Below, piece by piece: positions 33,408 through 42,292 of a stretch of DNA of 64,000 nt. Below the pieces are notes generated by a model, which did no database searches, was not told the origin of the DNA, and worked only from the letters and a program-made list of their open reading frames with translations. The position numbers and the translations under genes are program-made. How positions within the stretch are numbered: the first letter of the stretch is position 1; every line of letters begins with the position of its first letter. This DNA comes from Phycisphaerae bacterium (GTDB taxonomy: Bacteria > Planctomycetota > Phycisphaerae > UBA1845 > Fen-1342), in contig JANQNU010000035.1 of the NCBI GenBank assembly GCA_028279405.1, positions 62,001 through 126,000 on the forward strand, in the 5' to 3' direction.

Positions 33408-34664
33408 ATGAACGCTGAATCGTTCCAAATCCGCGAATTGCCGCCTGCTGCCGACCCTGCCGTGGCGATCGTTCGCCGACTGGTCGACGCCGGGCATCAG
33501 GCGCTGCTGGCCGGCGGCTGCGTTCGTGATTTATTGCGCGACGACTCGCCGGCCGACTACGATGTCGCGACCGACGCGCGCCCGGATGAGATCCTCAAGC
33601 TGTTTCGCACGACGCGCAAGGTCGGCGTGCAGTTCGGCGTCGTACTGGTCAAGTCCAAGGGACGCTGGGTCGAGGTCGCGACTTTTCGTTCCGATGACGA
33701 ATACGCGGACGGTCGACGCCCGGTAAGCGTACGGTTCACCGATGCGGTGGAGGATGCCCGTCGGCGCGACTTTACCGTCAACGGGATGTTCCTGGACCCG
33801 TTCGGCGGCGCCATACTGGACTACGTCGGCGGCGCCGCAGACCTGCGTGCCAAGCGAATTCGCGCGATCGGCACGCCGGCCCAGCGTTTTGCGGAGGATC
33901 ACCTGCGCCTGATTCGGGCCGTCCGGTTCGCCGCCCGGCTCGGGTTCGAGATCGAGGCCGCTACGCGAGAGGCGATTCAGGCACATGCCGAGCGACTCCG
34001 CGACGTGGCCGCCGAGCGGATCCTGCAAGAACTCGAGAAGATACTCGTTGCACCGACGCGCGCTCGAGCTGCTGCACTGCTAGACGAGTGTCGGCTGCTG
34101 GGCACGCTCTGGCCAGCAGCGGCGGGTCCCTCGGCACGCGCTGAGCAAACGGTTCCGCTGCTGGAAAAGCTGCCGCGGCAGGTCTCGTTCGTGTCGGCGT
34201 TCAGTTGCCTTGTGCTCGATCACGATGCATGTGCCCTCGAACGGATTGCCCGCGCGCTTTCGTTCTCCAACGACCAACGAGAAGCCGTGCTCTGGACCGT
34301 CGGGCAGCGGGACGCGCTGCTCGACGCGGGTGGGATGGAATTGGCCGCATTGAAGCGGCTGATGGCGAATCCGAGCTTCGATGCGCTGCGCGTGGTGACG
34401 GAAGCCCGGCTGGAGTTGCAGAACGACGAACGCCGACGGGATGCATTGCGGGCACGGTTGAGCGTCGTCGCGCCGGACGCGGTTGCGCCGACGCCGTTCT
34501 TGACAGGGCAGGACTTGATCGATCGCGGCCTGCCGCCCGGGCCGCGGTTCAAGGAGTTGCTCGACGCGGTCTATACCGCGCAGCTCAACGAAGATCTCAC
34601 GGATCGTGAGCAGGCAATGCGACTGCTCGATCGACTGCTGCGCGATTCGGCGCATGGCCACTAG
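33408..34664 (+). CDS. cca: CCA tRNA nucleotidyltransferase / poly(A) polymerase family
   Basis: A 418-residue class II nucleotidyltransferase: LAGGCVRDLL (GG motif), DYDVATDARPDEIL with the catalytic acidic pair, VEVATFRSDD, RRRDFTVNGMFLDP, and EDHLRLIRAVRFAARLGF. The C-terminal half is helical and lacks an HD phosphohydrolase motif. It adds CCA to tRNA 3' ends; the tRNA-Pro in this window does not encode its CCA and so needs such an enzyme. A poly(A) polymerase cannot be fully excluded. The ATG at 33396 directly abuts the terminator T-run; ATG 33408 is preferred, but neither has a clear ribosome site. Confidence 0.9.
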   Translation: MNAESFQIRELPPAADPAVAIVRRLVDAGHQALLAGGCVRDLLRDDSPADYDVATDARPDEILKLFRTTRKVGVQFGVVLVKSKGRWVEVATFRSDDEYADGRRPVSVRFTDAVEDARRRDFTVNGMFLDPFGGAILDYVGGAADLRAKRIRAIGTPAQRFAEDHLRLIRAVRFAARLGFEIEAATREAIQAHAERLRDVAAERILQELEKILVAPTRARAAALLDECRLLGTLWPAAAGPSARAEQTVPLLEKLPRQVSFVSAFSCLVLDHDACALERIARALSFSNDQREAVLWTVGQRDALLDAGGMELAALKRLMANPSFDALRVVTEARLELQNDERRRDALRARLSVVAPDAVAPTPFLTGQDLIDRGLPPGPRFKELLDAVYTAQLNEDLTDREQAMRLLDRLLRDSAHGH

Positions 34665-34891
34665 TGAGGGGTTGCGCGTCGGGCGTAGCGCGCTGTGGTC
34701 CGGTAGGCGGACAACCCGAATTGTTGTAATATTTTGTCTGGTCAGGCGGGGCGCGCGAACGTGTCCTACAATCACCGCAAAGCCGGGAGGAATCGGCGAC
34801 CAAACAGTGAATTTCTCTGGAGCGGCTTCGGACGTGTTGCAGCGACAGTGATCGTTGCGAGTCGAACGACTGGCCCCCAAAACGGCTTTTC

Positions 34892-36643
34892 ATGCAGGAA
34901 TCGAACAAGTTTTCCACAAACGGTGTCCCCTCTGCGCCATCGAGCGGTACGTCGCCGTTTCGGCGGCTCGTTCGTTTGTTGGCTCCCGAGCGGCGGGATA
35001 TCTCGATCGTCATCGCGTTCTCGGTCGGCGTCGGCATCCTGACGCTGGCGACACCGGCGGCCGTCCAGGCGCTTGTCAACTCGGTCGCTTTCGGCGGGTT
35101 GATTCAACCGCTGGTCGTGCTCGGGATCCTTTTGTTTGCATTCTTGGCGCTGGCCGGCGCGATTCGCACGTTCAAGACATGCGTGGTCGAGATTCTGCAG
35201 CGCCGGATCTTCGTGCGTGTCGTGAACGACCTGGCGCAGCGTCTGCCGCGCGTCCACGTGACAGCGTTCGATCGCGGGCACGGTCCCGAGTTGGTCAATC
35301 GTTTCTTCGACGTCCTGACTGTCCAGAAGGCCGGTGCCACGCTGCTGCTCGACACGGTCGGCGTGATACTCCAGACGCTGATCGGACTGCTGATCCTGGC
35401 GTTCTATCATCCCGTGCTGCTGGCATTCGATGTCGTGCTGATCGCATGCATCTTTTTCGTGATCTTCGTTCTCGGTCGCCGAGCGGTGAAGACTGCGATC
35501 CTGGAGTCGAAGGCCAAGTACGCGGTCGCGGCCTCGCTGGAGGAAATCGCGCGGAATCCAACGACCTTCAAGTTGGCCGGTGGCCCGGCGTTTGCCCGGC
35601 AGCGCGCCGACCAACTCGCGGTCGATTACGTCAAGGCCCGCAAGGGTCACTTTACGGTCGTCTTGCGACAGGTGATCGGCGCGGTCACGCTGCAGGCGGC
35701 GGCGGGAACGGCACTCCTGACGCTCGGCGGGTGGTTGGTGATCCAGGGTCAGCTCACGCTGGGCCAACTGGTCGCGTCCGAGCTGATCGTCTCGATCGTG
35801 CTGGCCAATTTCGCCAAGATCGGCAAGCAACTTGAAAGTTGCTACGACCTGCTAGCGGCGGTAGACAAGCTGGGGCAACTCGAAGACCTGCCGCTGGAGC
35901 GCGACACCGGCGAATGGCGTGCGCCGGTACCGACCGGAGCGGCGTTGCAGTTGCGAGACGTTTGTTTTCAGTTTGATGATACACACCCCGTATTCAGCGG
36001 CCTCTCGTTCGACGTTGCCGCAGGGGAGCGGGTTTGCGTAATCGGCGGACATGGAAGCGGCAAGAGCACGTTGGCCGACTTGCTGTTCGGCCTCCGGCAC
36101 CCGGATCGCGGACGGATCGAGCTGGATGGGATCGACCTGCGCGAGCTGAGCCTATCGGCGGTGCGGGCCAGCATCTCGCTGGTCCGTAGCATCGAGATGA
36201 TCGATGGCACGATCGAGGAGAATGTCCTCGCTGGCCGCAGCGGGATCGACTCGGCAGCGGTGCGCGCGGCGCTCGCGGACGTGGGTGTGCTCGATGAGCT
36301 CCGCAGCCTCCCCGACGGTCTGGCAACGCACCTGTCGTCGACCGGGGCGCCGCTTTCGCTGGGGCAGTCGCGACGACTCGTACTGGCCCGCGCCATTCTC
36401 AGCGAGCCGCGACTGCTCGTGCTGGACGACGTGCTGGACGATCTCGATGAGTATGCCCGTAGTAAGGTGCTCGAGACGTTGCTTTCCCCGCAGCGTCAGT
36501 GGACAGTGATCATCTTGAGCCGCGGCGACTGGGTGCATGACGTCATTCGACGGGTCGTCAACCTTGATGATCTTTCGGGTCGTCGAAGACCCGAGCGCCG
36601 CAGTCCTGACCGAATAATCCCGGAAGCCCCAACGGTGTCATGA
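34892..36643 (+). CDS. ABC transporter, type I secretion-like permease-ATPase with degenerate nucleotide-binding site
   Basis: A 583-residue protein with six predicted membrane helices (~38-310) and a C-terminal ABC domain. Walker A is intact (GGHGSGKST, 385-393). The signature is LSLGQSRRL (488-496) rather than LSGGQ. Walker B ends LLVLDD, with Asp in place of the catalytic Glu. The Q-loop glutamine is absent (SLVRSIEMIDGTIEEN) and the H-loop histidine position reads LSRG. ATP may bind but hydrolysis should be weak. It is the first gene of a coupled secretion trio (ATGA with the HlyD gene). No N-terminal C39 peptidase domain is present, so it is not a bacteriocin-type exporter. Confidence 0.87.
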   Translation: MQESNKFSTNGVPSAPSSGTSPFRRLVRLLAPERRDISIVIAFSVGVGILTLATPAAVQALVNSVAFGGLIQPLVVLGILLFAFLALAGAIRTFKTCVVEILQRRIFVRVVNDLAQRLPRVHVTAFDRGHGPELVNRFFDVLTVQKAGATLLLDTVGVILQTLIGLLILAFYHPVLLAFDVVLIACIFFVIFVLGRRAVKTAILESKAKYAVAASLEEIARNPTTFKLAGGPAFARQRADQLAVDYVKARKGHFTVVLRQVIGAVTLQAAAGTALLTLGGWLVIQGQLTLGQLVASELIVSIVLANFAKIGKQLESCYDLLAAVDKLGQLEDLPLERDTGEWRAPVPTGAALQLRDVCFQFDDTHPVFSGLSFDVAAGERVCVIGGHGSGKSTLADLLFGLRHPDRGRIELDGIDLRELSLSAVRASISLVRSIEMIDGTIEENVLAGRSGIDSAAVRAALADVGVLDELRSLPDGLATHLSSTGAPLSLGQSRRLVLARAILSEPRLLVLDDVLDDLDEYARSKVLETLLSPQRQWTVIILSRGDWVHDVIRRVVNLDDLSGRRRPERRSPDRIIPEAPTVS

Positions 36644-37974
36644 TGTCGACCGCAAGTTCATTGTCTTCGACGATCGACGATCGACGCGCGCTCCAGATGG
36701 TGAAGTCTGCGCGCTGGGTCACGCGTATCGCGCTGTTGCTGGCACTCGTGTTCATCATCGGGCCGGTGGGCGTGCTCTTCGTCCCGTGGCAACAGAACAT
36801 TCGCGGCGCCGGGCGCGTGATCGCTTTTGCGCCGCTCGAACGGCAGCAGCGCATCGATGCTTCGGTGGACGGGCGGATCATGGAGGTTTGGATTCAGGAA
36901 GGCGAACATGTTTCCGCCGGCGACCCGCTGCTGAAGATTGCGGACGTCGATCCCAATCTGGTCACACGGCTCGAACAGGAGAAGAACGCCTTTCTGGCGA
37001 AGCTCGAAGCCTACGAGCAGAAGGTGCTCGCCTACGAGCAGCAGACACAGAACCTCGAAGCGACGCGCGATCTGGCTGTGGCGGCGGCTGGCTTCCGCGT
37101 GCAGATGGCCAGCGATCGCGTCCTGTCCGGGACCGAAGCGGTCGCTGCTGCGAAGGCCGTTTTGAAGGCGGCGGAGCTGCGCTACGAACGCAAAAAGACC
37201 CTGCTGGCCGAGGATATCGCGTCGCGTCAGGACTACGAGTTCGCCGAGCGGGATCTGGAGGTGGCGCGCACGACGGTGAAGAGCCGGGACGCGGCGCTCA
37301 ACGCCGCGAAAAGCGAGAAGAAGGCGGTCGAGAAGGAGCTGGAGCGCGTTCGCGCTGACGCCGACGCGAAGATCCAGTCGGCGCGAGCTGCGATGAATGA
37401 AGCCAAGGGGCAGGTGCAGGGTGCGCTGGCGAGCCTGGCGAAAATCGACGTGCAGCTTGCAAGACAGGCCTCGCGGGTGATCACTGCGCCGCGCGACGGA
37501 TTCGTGTTCCGGCTGGTTGCCAACCAGGGCGGCGAAATCGTGAAGATCGGCGACCCGCTGCTCGTGCTCGTCCCGGAGACGGAAGACCGTGCCGTCGAGC
37601 TTTGGATCGACGGGAACGACGCGCCGCTCGTTCAGCAGGGCGCCGCGGTTCGTCTGCAGTTCGAGGGGTGGCCGGCGGTGCAGTTTGCCGGCTGGCCTTC
37701 GGTTGCGGTGGGGACGTTCGGTGGGAAGGTTACGCTCGTCGATTCGACGGACGACGGGACCGGTCGTTTTCGCATCGTCGTTCAGCCGGATGCGAGCGAT
37801 CCCGAGCGCTGGCCCGAGGGGCGTTTCTTGCGACAGGGTGTACGGGCCAAGGGCTGGGTATTGCTCAACCAGGTTTCGATCGGGTACGAAGTCTGGCGCC
37901 AGCTCAACGGTTTTCCGCCTGTGATTTCCAGCACCGAGCCGAAGTCGGACATTGCGCGCAAACGTCTGAAGTAA
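36640..37974 (+). CDS. HlyD-family membrane fusion protein
   Basis: A 444-residue adaptor: one N-terminal membrane helix (residues ~28-52), lipoyl/barrel-sandwich halves around residues 75-105 (GRIMEVWIQEGEHVSAGDPLLKIAD) and 285-310 (RVITAPRDGFVFRLVANQGGEIVKIGDPLLVLV), an antiparallel coiled coil between them (~105-280, Ala/Glu/Lys-rich) and a beta-barrel C-terminus. It links the inner-membrane ABC protein with an outer-membrane channel in the periplasm. It overlaps the ABC gene by 4 bases and is followed 29 bases later by a TolC-like gene, completing the trio. Confidence 0.9.
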   Translation: MMSTASSLSSTIDDRRALQMVKSARWVTRIALLLALVFIIGPVGVLFVPWQQNIRGAGRVIAFAPLERQQRIDASVDGRIMEVWIQEGEHVSAGDPLLKIADVDPNLVTRLEQEKNAFLAKLEAYEQKVLAYEQQTQNLEATRDLAVAAAGFRVQMASDRVLSGTEAVAAAKAVLKAAELRYERKKTLLAEDIASRQDYEFAERDLEVARTTVKSRDAALNAAKSEKKAVEKELERVRADADAKIQSARAAMNEAKGQVQGALASLAKIDVQLARQASRVITAPRDGFVFRLVANQGGEIVKIGDPLLVLVPETEDRAVELWIDGNDAPLVQQGAAVRLQFEGWPAVQFAGWPSVAVGTFGGKVTLVDSTDDGTGRFRIVVQPDASDPERWPEGRFLRQGVRAKGWVLLNQVSIGYEVWRQLNGFPPVISSTEPKSDIARKRLK

Positions 37975-38003
37975 CGAACCAGCAAACGCAACCAGGAACC
38001 TTC

Positions 38004-39806
38004 ATGCGATCGAGTCAGTACGACCGACGGCACCCTCGCTCCACCGCCGGGACCGGCTTTCGACCGGGCGTCGCCACGATCCGTACTGTGCTCAGTTTCT
38101 TGTTGTTAGTGGGGGGGCTCTGTAGCTGCACGCTTCCGGATCGGCGCGTCGATGCCGCGTTGCGGCAGCGGGCGGCCTCGCAGACACAAGGAATCGACCG
38201 CCTCGATCTGGGCGCGCGAGCGACCGCCGAGCCGCAGACTGTCCAGGACGAGGTCGATCGGTTCGCTCTCGACCATCGTGCACAACTCGCCGAGCCGGTA
38301 CCCGAGCGGTTGCCGCTTTCCGTTTCCGATGCTCGGCTCCGCGCATTGGCGAACAATCTCGACCTGCAGGTGGCGTTCGTCGATCCTGCGCTGGCGCGGA
38401 CGAAGGTGGGCGAAGAGGAGGCCAAGTTCGACGCAACGATTTACGGTGGGGCGCGGTTCAAGCGAGAAGACCTGCCTGAAATCGACAGCGATCTCGTTTC
38501 GTTCACCTCGGATACCAAGGAGGTCGACAAGGCGATCGCGAAGCTGACAGAGATCGAGCAACGTAAGGAAGCGTTGGAGTTGGACGTCGGCATCAAGGTG
38601 CCGCTCCCGACCGGTGGTGCGGTCAAGGTCGAGAACACGTTCAGCGAGAAGAACACGATCGAGCCGCAGCGGTTCGAACAGAACATCAGCGCGTTGAAGT
38701 TCTCGTTGAGCCAGCCGCTGTTGCGCAATGCAGGGATTGACGCGAACCTCGCCTCGATTCGTGTGGCGCGGCTTGGATCGGGGGTTGCCCGCACCAAGAC
38801 CAAGCTGGCTGCGATCCGCATTCTGGCGGCGGCAGAGAAGGCTTACTGGCGGGTCTACGCGGCTCAGGAAGTGCTGCGGGTCCGGACACAGCAGTACGAA
38901 CTGGCCTACACCAACCTCGAGTTCGTCCGCAAGCGGGTCGCTGCCGGGGAGTCGGCCGGCATCGAGGTGATTCGCGCGGAGGTCGGCGTCGTCGCGCGGC
39001 TCGAGGCGCTGATTATCGCCCGGACGGCATACCGGCTCCAGCAGCGTGAGCTGAAGCGGATTCTCAACATCGCTAACGTCGGCCTCGATACAGAGACGCG
39101 GATTGAGACGACGACACTGCCGCAGTTGTTGCGCTTCGAGCTCGACGCCGTGGAGCTGGTGCAGTATGCCCTCGACAATCGCATGGAGATGCTCGAACTC
39201 GAGCTCAAGCTGGCTGCGGACGCGATCCGGGTCGACTTCGCCCGGAACCAGGCGTTGCCGCTGTTCGTCGTCGATTTCGAGTACGGCGTGCTGGATCGTC
39301 GCGGGTCATTTGGTACGGCTTGGGACGACATGTGGGATTTTGACAAGGATGCGTTTGCGGTCGGTGTGCGTGGCGAGATCCCCGTCACGAACGAAGCGCG
39401 CCGATCGCGGCTGCGCCGCGCTATCCTGACACGCGCGCAACGGCTGGCAAGCCAACAGAAACGGGCTCTGGCCATCCGCCAGGAGGTCCGCGATGCGCTC
39501 GACACGCTCAATCAGAACTGGCAGCGGATCCTCGCGGCGCGACAGAACGTCGTCGTTTCCGGCGTCAACTACGAGGCGGAGTTGAAGCAGTTTCGCGAAG
39601 GACTTCGAACCATGCGCGAAGTCAACGAGGCGCTCACGCTGCTCGGGGAGGCGCAGCTCAAGGAGATCAACGCGATACTGGTCTATCAGGTTGCGCAGAT
39701 CGATCTGGCCTTCGCGACCGGCACATTGTTGGGTTACGCAAAGCTCGAACTAGCGAACATCTCGATTAGCGATGCGCTCGATCGACCGCTGCCCGAAGCG
39801 CGGTAA
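38004..39806 (+). CDS. TolC-like outer membrane efflux lipoprotein
   Basis: A 600-residue outer membrane factor. ATG 38004 has AGGAA 7 bases upstream; the longer frame from 37602 overlaps the HlyD gene and is a shadow. A hydrophobic signal ends in a lipobox LCSC, giving a lipid anchor as in many efflux channels. Two OEP repeats follow (LSQPLLRNAGIDANLASIRVARLG and EIPVTNEARRSRLRRAILTRAQRLASQQ), each with long helices. A ~200-residue N-terminal extension with charged repeats is longer than in Escherichia coli TolC. It should form the outer-membrane exit of the system. Confidence 0.87.
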   Translation: MRSSQYDRRHPRSTAGTGFRPGVATIRTVLSFLLLVGGLCSCTLPDRRVDAALRQRAASQTQGIDRLDLGARATAEPQTVQDEVDRFALDHRAQLAEPVPERLPLSVSDARLRALANNLDLQVAFVDPALARTKVGEEEAKFDATIYGGARFKREDLPEIDSDLVSFTSDTKEVDKAIAKLTEIEQRKEALELDVGIKVPLPTGGAVKVENTFSEKNTIEPQRFEQNISALKFSLSQPLLRNAGIDANLASIRVARLGSGVARTKTKLAAIRILAAAEKAYWRVYAAQEVLRVRTQQYELAYTNLEFVRKRVAAGESAGIEVIRAEVGVVARLEALIIARTAYRLQQRELKRILNIANVGLDTETRIETTTLPQLLRFELDAVELVQYALDNRMEMLELELKLAADAIRVDFARNQALPLFVVDFEYGVLDRRGSFGTAWDDMWDFDKDAFAVGVRGEIPVTNEARRSRLRRAILTRAQRLASQQKRALAIRQEVRDALDTLNQNWQRILAARQNVVVSGVNYEAELKQFREGLRTMREVNEALTLLGEAQLKEINAILVYQVAQIDLAFATGTLLGYAKLELANISISDALDRPLPEAR

Positions 39807-39823
39807 CCGACCCCCGCGTCTCG

Positions 39824-40255
39824 CTACGACGACTTCGGACCCTCGGACAGGTAGAAGGCGGTCAGCGCGCCGAGTTGCAGCAGCGTTGCGAACTGTAGCT
39901 TGACGAGTATGGCGCCCGCGCCGGCGTGGAAGAACGCGTCTGAAAGCGCCCATAGCAAGAGCCCGACCACAATCGCCTGTAACACCGCGCCCGCCGCACG
40001 CATCATCGCGAAATCTTTGTACTGCGATTCGCGCGCCGATACGTCCAAAAGGTCCCGAATTTCGCGCAACAGCTTCTCGACACGTTCGCTTGCGGGAAGC
40101 GAGGCCGGCTGGTTCTTCGCGTCCGGGGCCTCCGCGCCGGGAGTTTCCGGCCGGAAGGCGGACGGCTGCGGCTCGGACTGGGTGGAGTCGCGTCCTTTGC
40201 GGGCTGTTTCCGTTTCCGTCATCGGTGCAGGTGGGGGCGGGTTCTTGCGGCTCAT
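39824..40255 (-). CDS. Small membrane protein with Pro/Glu-rich N-terminus
   Basis: A 143-residue protein: ~55 residues of proline- and charge-rich sequence, an amphipathic helix (ASERVEKLLREIRDLLDVSAR), then two membrane helices (~85-105 and ~117-135). The family is not recognised. Its ATG overlaps the stop of the preceding DHS-like gene (ATGA), so it belongs to the lpxK operon and may act at the inner membrane in lipid A or envelope work, which is only a context guess. Confidence 0.72.
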   Translation of the reverse strand: MSRKNPPPPAPMTETETARKGRDSTQSEPQPSAFRPETPGAEAPDAKNQPASLPASERVEKLLREIRDLLDVSARESQYKDFAMMRAAGAVLQAIVVGLLLWALSDAFFHAGAGAILVKLQFATLLQLGALTAFYLSEGPKSS

Positions 40256-41253
40256 GCGGGCCTCCCTGCGAGTCTCTCCAGCACGGCTTGCCTGAGCAGT
40301 GGCAATAGTATCTCGTGATGACCGGTCACACTGTGTCCGTGGCCGGCCCGGACAGGCCGTGTGATCACGTTCTGCATCGGACGATAATGCCGCAACATGT
40401 CGAAGTTGGCGGTCTGCATGGCATCCAGATTGTGGCCCAGGTTGCGCACGATGGAAACCGCCTTCAGAAAAACTTCGGGCATGATGACCGCGGAGCCGAC
40501 GTTCAGCCAGACACCGCCTGGCCCGTCAGGAGCTGCGGCGCCCAGGCCCGCGACCACGCTGCAAAGTGCGCGAAAATCCACCATCGTCGCTTCGCCGATC
40601 GCGCCACCGTCGGCGGCGGGGTGCATGTGAACCGTGTCCGTGCCGAGCGCGACGTGCACCGTGGCCGGAATGTTGCATCGCGCCGCGGCGCCGAAGATGC
40701 TGAGTTGCTTGAACGGTGCCGTGCCGGATTCGATCAGCCTTCCCAAAGCGCTTCCGAGCCCCTCCGTACGGCCTTGGGCGGCGGCGGCGTTCATTCGCTC
40801 GCAGGTTTCGCGGACCATCCCGAAGCTTCCGTCCCGGATCGTGTCGGCGACTTCCTCGCTGGTTTCGCCGGTCTCGGCCAGCTCGAGGTCGTGAATGGCG
40901 CCGGAACCGTTCGTGGCGATCGCGGTTATGACGCCGCGCTCGATGAGATCGATGACGAGTGGGGCGCAGCCGGTCTTGATCACGTGCCCGCCGAACGCAA
41001 AGAGCACGTGTCGGCCGGCACGCCGCGCTTGAACGATGGCATTCACGATTGCGCGCAAGGACTTCGCGCCGAGGAACTCCGGAAGGGAATCGAACCATGC
41101 AGCGAAGGACGCGCCATCAGGAACGGGTTTGCCGAGGGCGCTGACCGAGACCTTGTGTGCTCGGGTTTCGCGCGACTTCAGGCGGAGCTGATCGAAATCA
41201 AGCGGAATCGGCGCCGGTAGCGGCAATTCGGAATGTTGTGATTCGTCGGTCAA
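40252..41253 (-). CDS. Deoxyhypusine synthase-like fold protein of unknown function, TTG start
   Basis: A 333-residue protein. Segments LFAFGGHVIKTGCAPLVIDLIERGVITAIATNGSGAIHDLELA and PATVHVALGTDTVHMHPAADGGAIG resemble the NAD-binding fold of deoxyhypusine synthase, but bacteria of this type lack eIF5A hypusination and the catalytic lysine cannot be placed, so a different reaction is likely. Homologues next to lipid A genes are known to me only loosely. The TTG at 41253 is chosen because it overlaps the lpxK stop (TTGA) and GAGG lies about 5 bases upstream; the ATG at 41382 would lie inside lpxK. Confidence 0.62.
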   Translation of the reverse strand: MTDESQHSELPLPAPIPLDFDQLRLKSRETRAHKVSVSALGKPVPDGASFAAWFDSLPEFLGAKSLRAIVNAIVQARRAGRHVLFAFGGHVIKTGCAPLVIDLIERGVITAIATNGSGAIHDLELAETGETSEEVADTIRDGSFGMVRETCERMNAAAAQGRTEGLGSALGRLIESGTAPFKQLSIFGAAARCNIPATVHVALGTDTVHMHPAADGGAIGEATMVDFRALCSVVAGLGAAAPDGPGGVWLNVGSAVIMPEVFLKAVSIVRNLGHNLDAMQTANFDMLRHYRPMQNVITRPVRAGHGHSVTGHHEILLPLLRQAVLERLAGRPA

Positions 41254-42290
41254 GTCAGCCTCACAGCGCGTTGCAATCGGTCGTTGAACGTCCCTGAAGG
41301 ATCGGCGATCGCCATTCCGATGTCGAGTCGCGCGAACGGGGGACCTGCGAGGTTGCGGATCAGCGGAAACAGTTTGACCCAATCCTTGCGGGTTGTCACG
41401 ACCGTTGCGCCGGGTTGGCGCTCCGCGGCGCGCACAATGCGCTCGACGTCCCGGGTCGAGTAATGATGATGATCACGGTAGACCAACGGCGGCGCCAAGC
41501 GCGCCTTCAGCGACCGCAGCATCTCCGTAAAGACATCCGGGTTTCCGATGCCGCAAACCGGAATTACATAGCGGTCGGCCAGCCAGCTCGGCGGGTGCGT
41601 ACTCGCGTCGGCGAGCTGCACTCTTGTGGCCGAAACCGTTGCCCGGAAGAAAATCGCATCCGGTGCGGCGGTTCGAATCGTCGAAATCAGCGACTCGACC
41701 GTCTCCGCGGCAGCCAGCGTGGTCCGAGTCAACACAACGACATCCGCACGCTGCAGCGCACTCAGCGGTTCGCGCAAACGGCCCGCCGGCAGCAGTCGAC
41801 CACCACCCCAAGGATTGAGCGCATCCACGAGCACGATGTCGAGATCGCGGTAGAGTCGGCGATGTTGGAACCCGTCATCCAGGATCGCGCAGTCGGCCGA
41901 GTGCTGGTGCATCGCCGTCGTCGCCCCCTGAACACGCACGGGGTTGACAACTACCGGCATGTCCGCGATGGCCTCGCGCAACTCCATCACCTCGTCCGCC
42001 TCCCCGCCGGCGCGCGCGTGATAGCCGCGGGTCAGCACGGCCGGGCGCTTGCCCAGCGCCCGCAGCCGCTGTGCTACTTCGATGACCATCGGCGTCTTGC
42101 CGGTACCGCCGACGGTTAGGTTTCCGACACTGATGATCGGGATTGCGGCCTTCTTAACGGCACCGCGAAATCGGTCGTAGTAGCGATTGCGTGCGTGGAT
42201 GATCGCCGCGTAGACGCCGCTGAGCGGCCCGAGAACGGCAGATGCGAGCGTCGCGTGCCCGGAACTCTCAACTGCCGCGGTCGTCGACAT
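41250..42290 (-). CDS. lpxK: Tetraacyldisaccharide 4'-kinase
   Basis: A 346-residue LpxK. The P-loop SVGNLTVGGTGKTP is near residues 53-66, followed by RGYHAR, DDGFQHRRLYRDLDIVLVDA and a C-terminal TTRKDWVKL. LpxK phosphorylates the lipid A disaccharide at the 4' position on the inner membrane's cytosolic face, so this organism should make lipid A. The start at 42290 lies 2 bases after the epimerase stop; the longer frame from 42764 lies inside the epimerase gene and is discarded. It leads the coupled genes downstream. Confidence 0.95.
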   Translation of the reverse strand: MSTTAAVESSGHATLASAVLGPLSGVYAAIIHARNRYYDRFRGAVKKAAIPIISVGNLTVGGTGKTPMVIEVAQRLRALGKRPAVLTRGYHARAGGEADEVMELREAIADMPVVVNPVRVQGATTAMHQHSADCAILDDGFQHRRLYRDLDIVLVDALNPWGGGRLLPAGRLREPLSALQRADVVVLTRTTLAAAETVESLISTIRTAAPDAIFFRATVSATRVQLADASTHPPSWLADRYVIPVCGIGNPDVFTEMLRSLKARLAPPLVYRDHHHYSTRDVERIVRAAERQPGATVVTTRKDWVKLFPLIRNLAGPPFARLDIGMAIADPSGTFNDRLQRAVRLT

Positions 42291-42292
42291 GA

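Noticed and set aside
37602-38003. Long upstream extension of the TolC-like gene
   Set aside because: It lies inside the HlyD gene in another frame, while ATG 38004 has a ribosome site and a lipoprotein signal.
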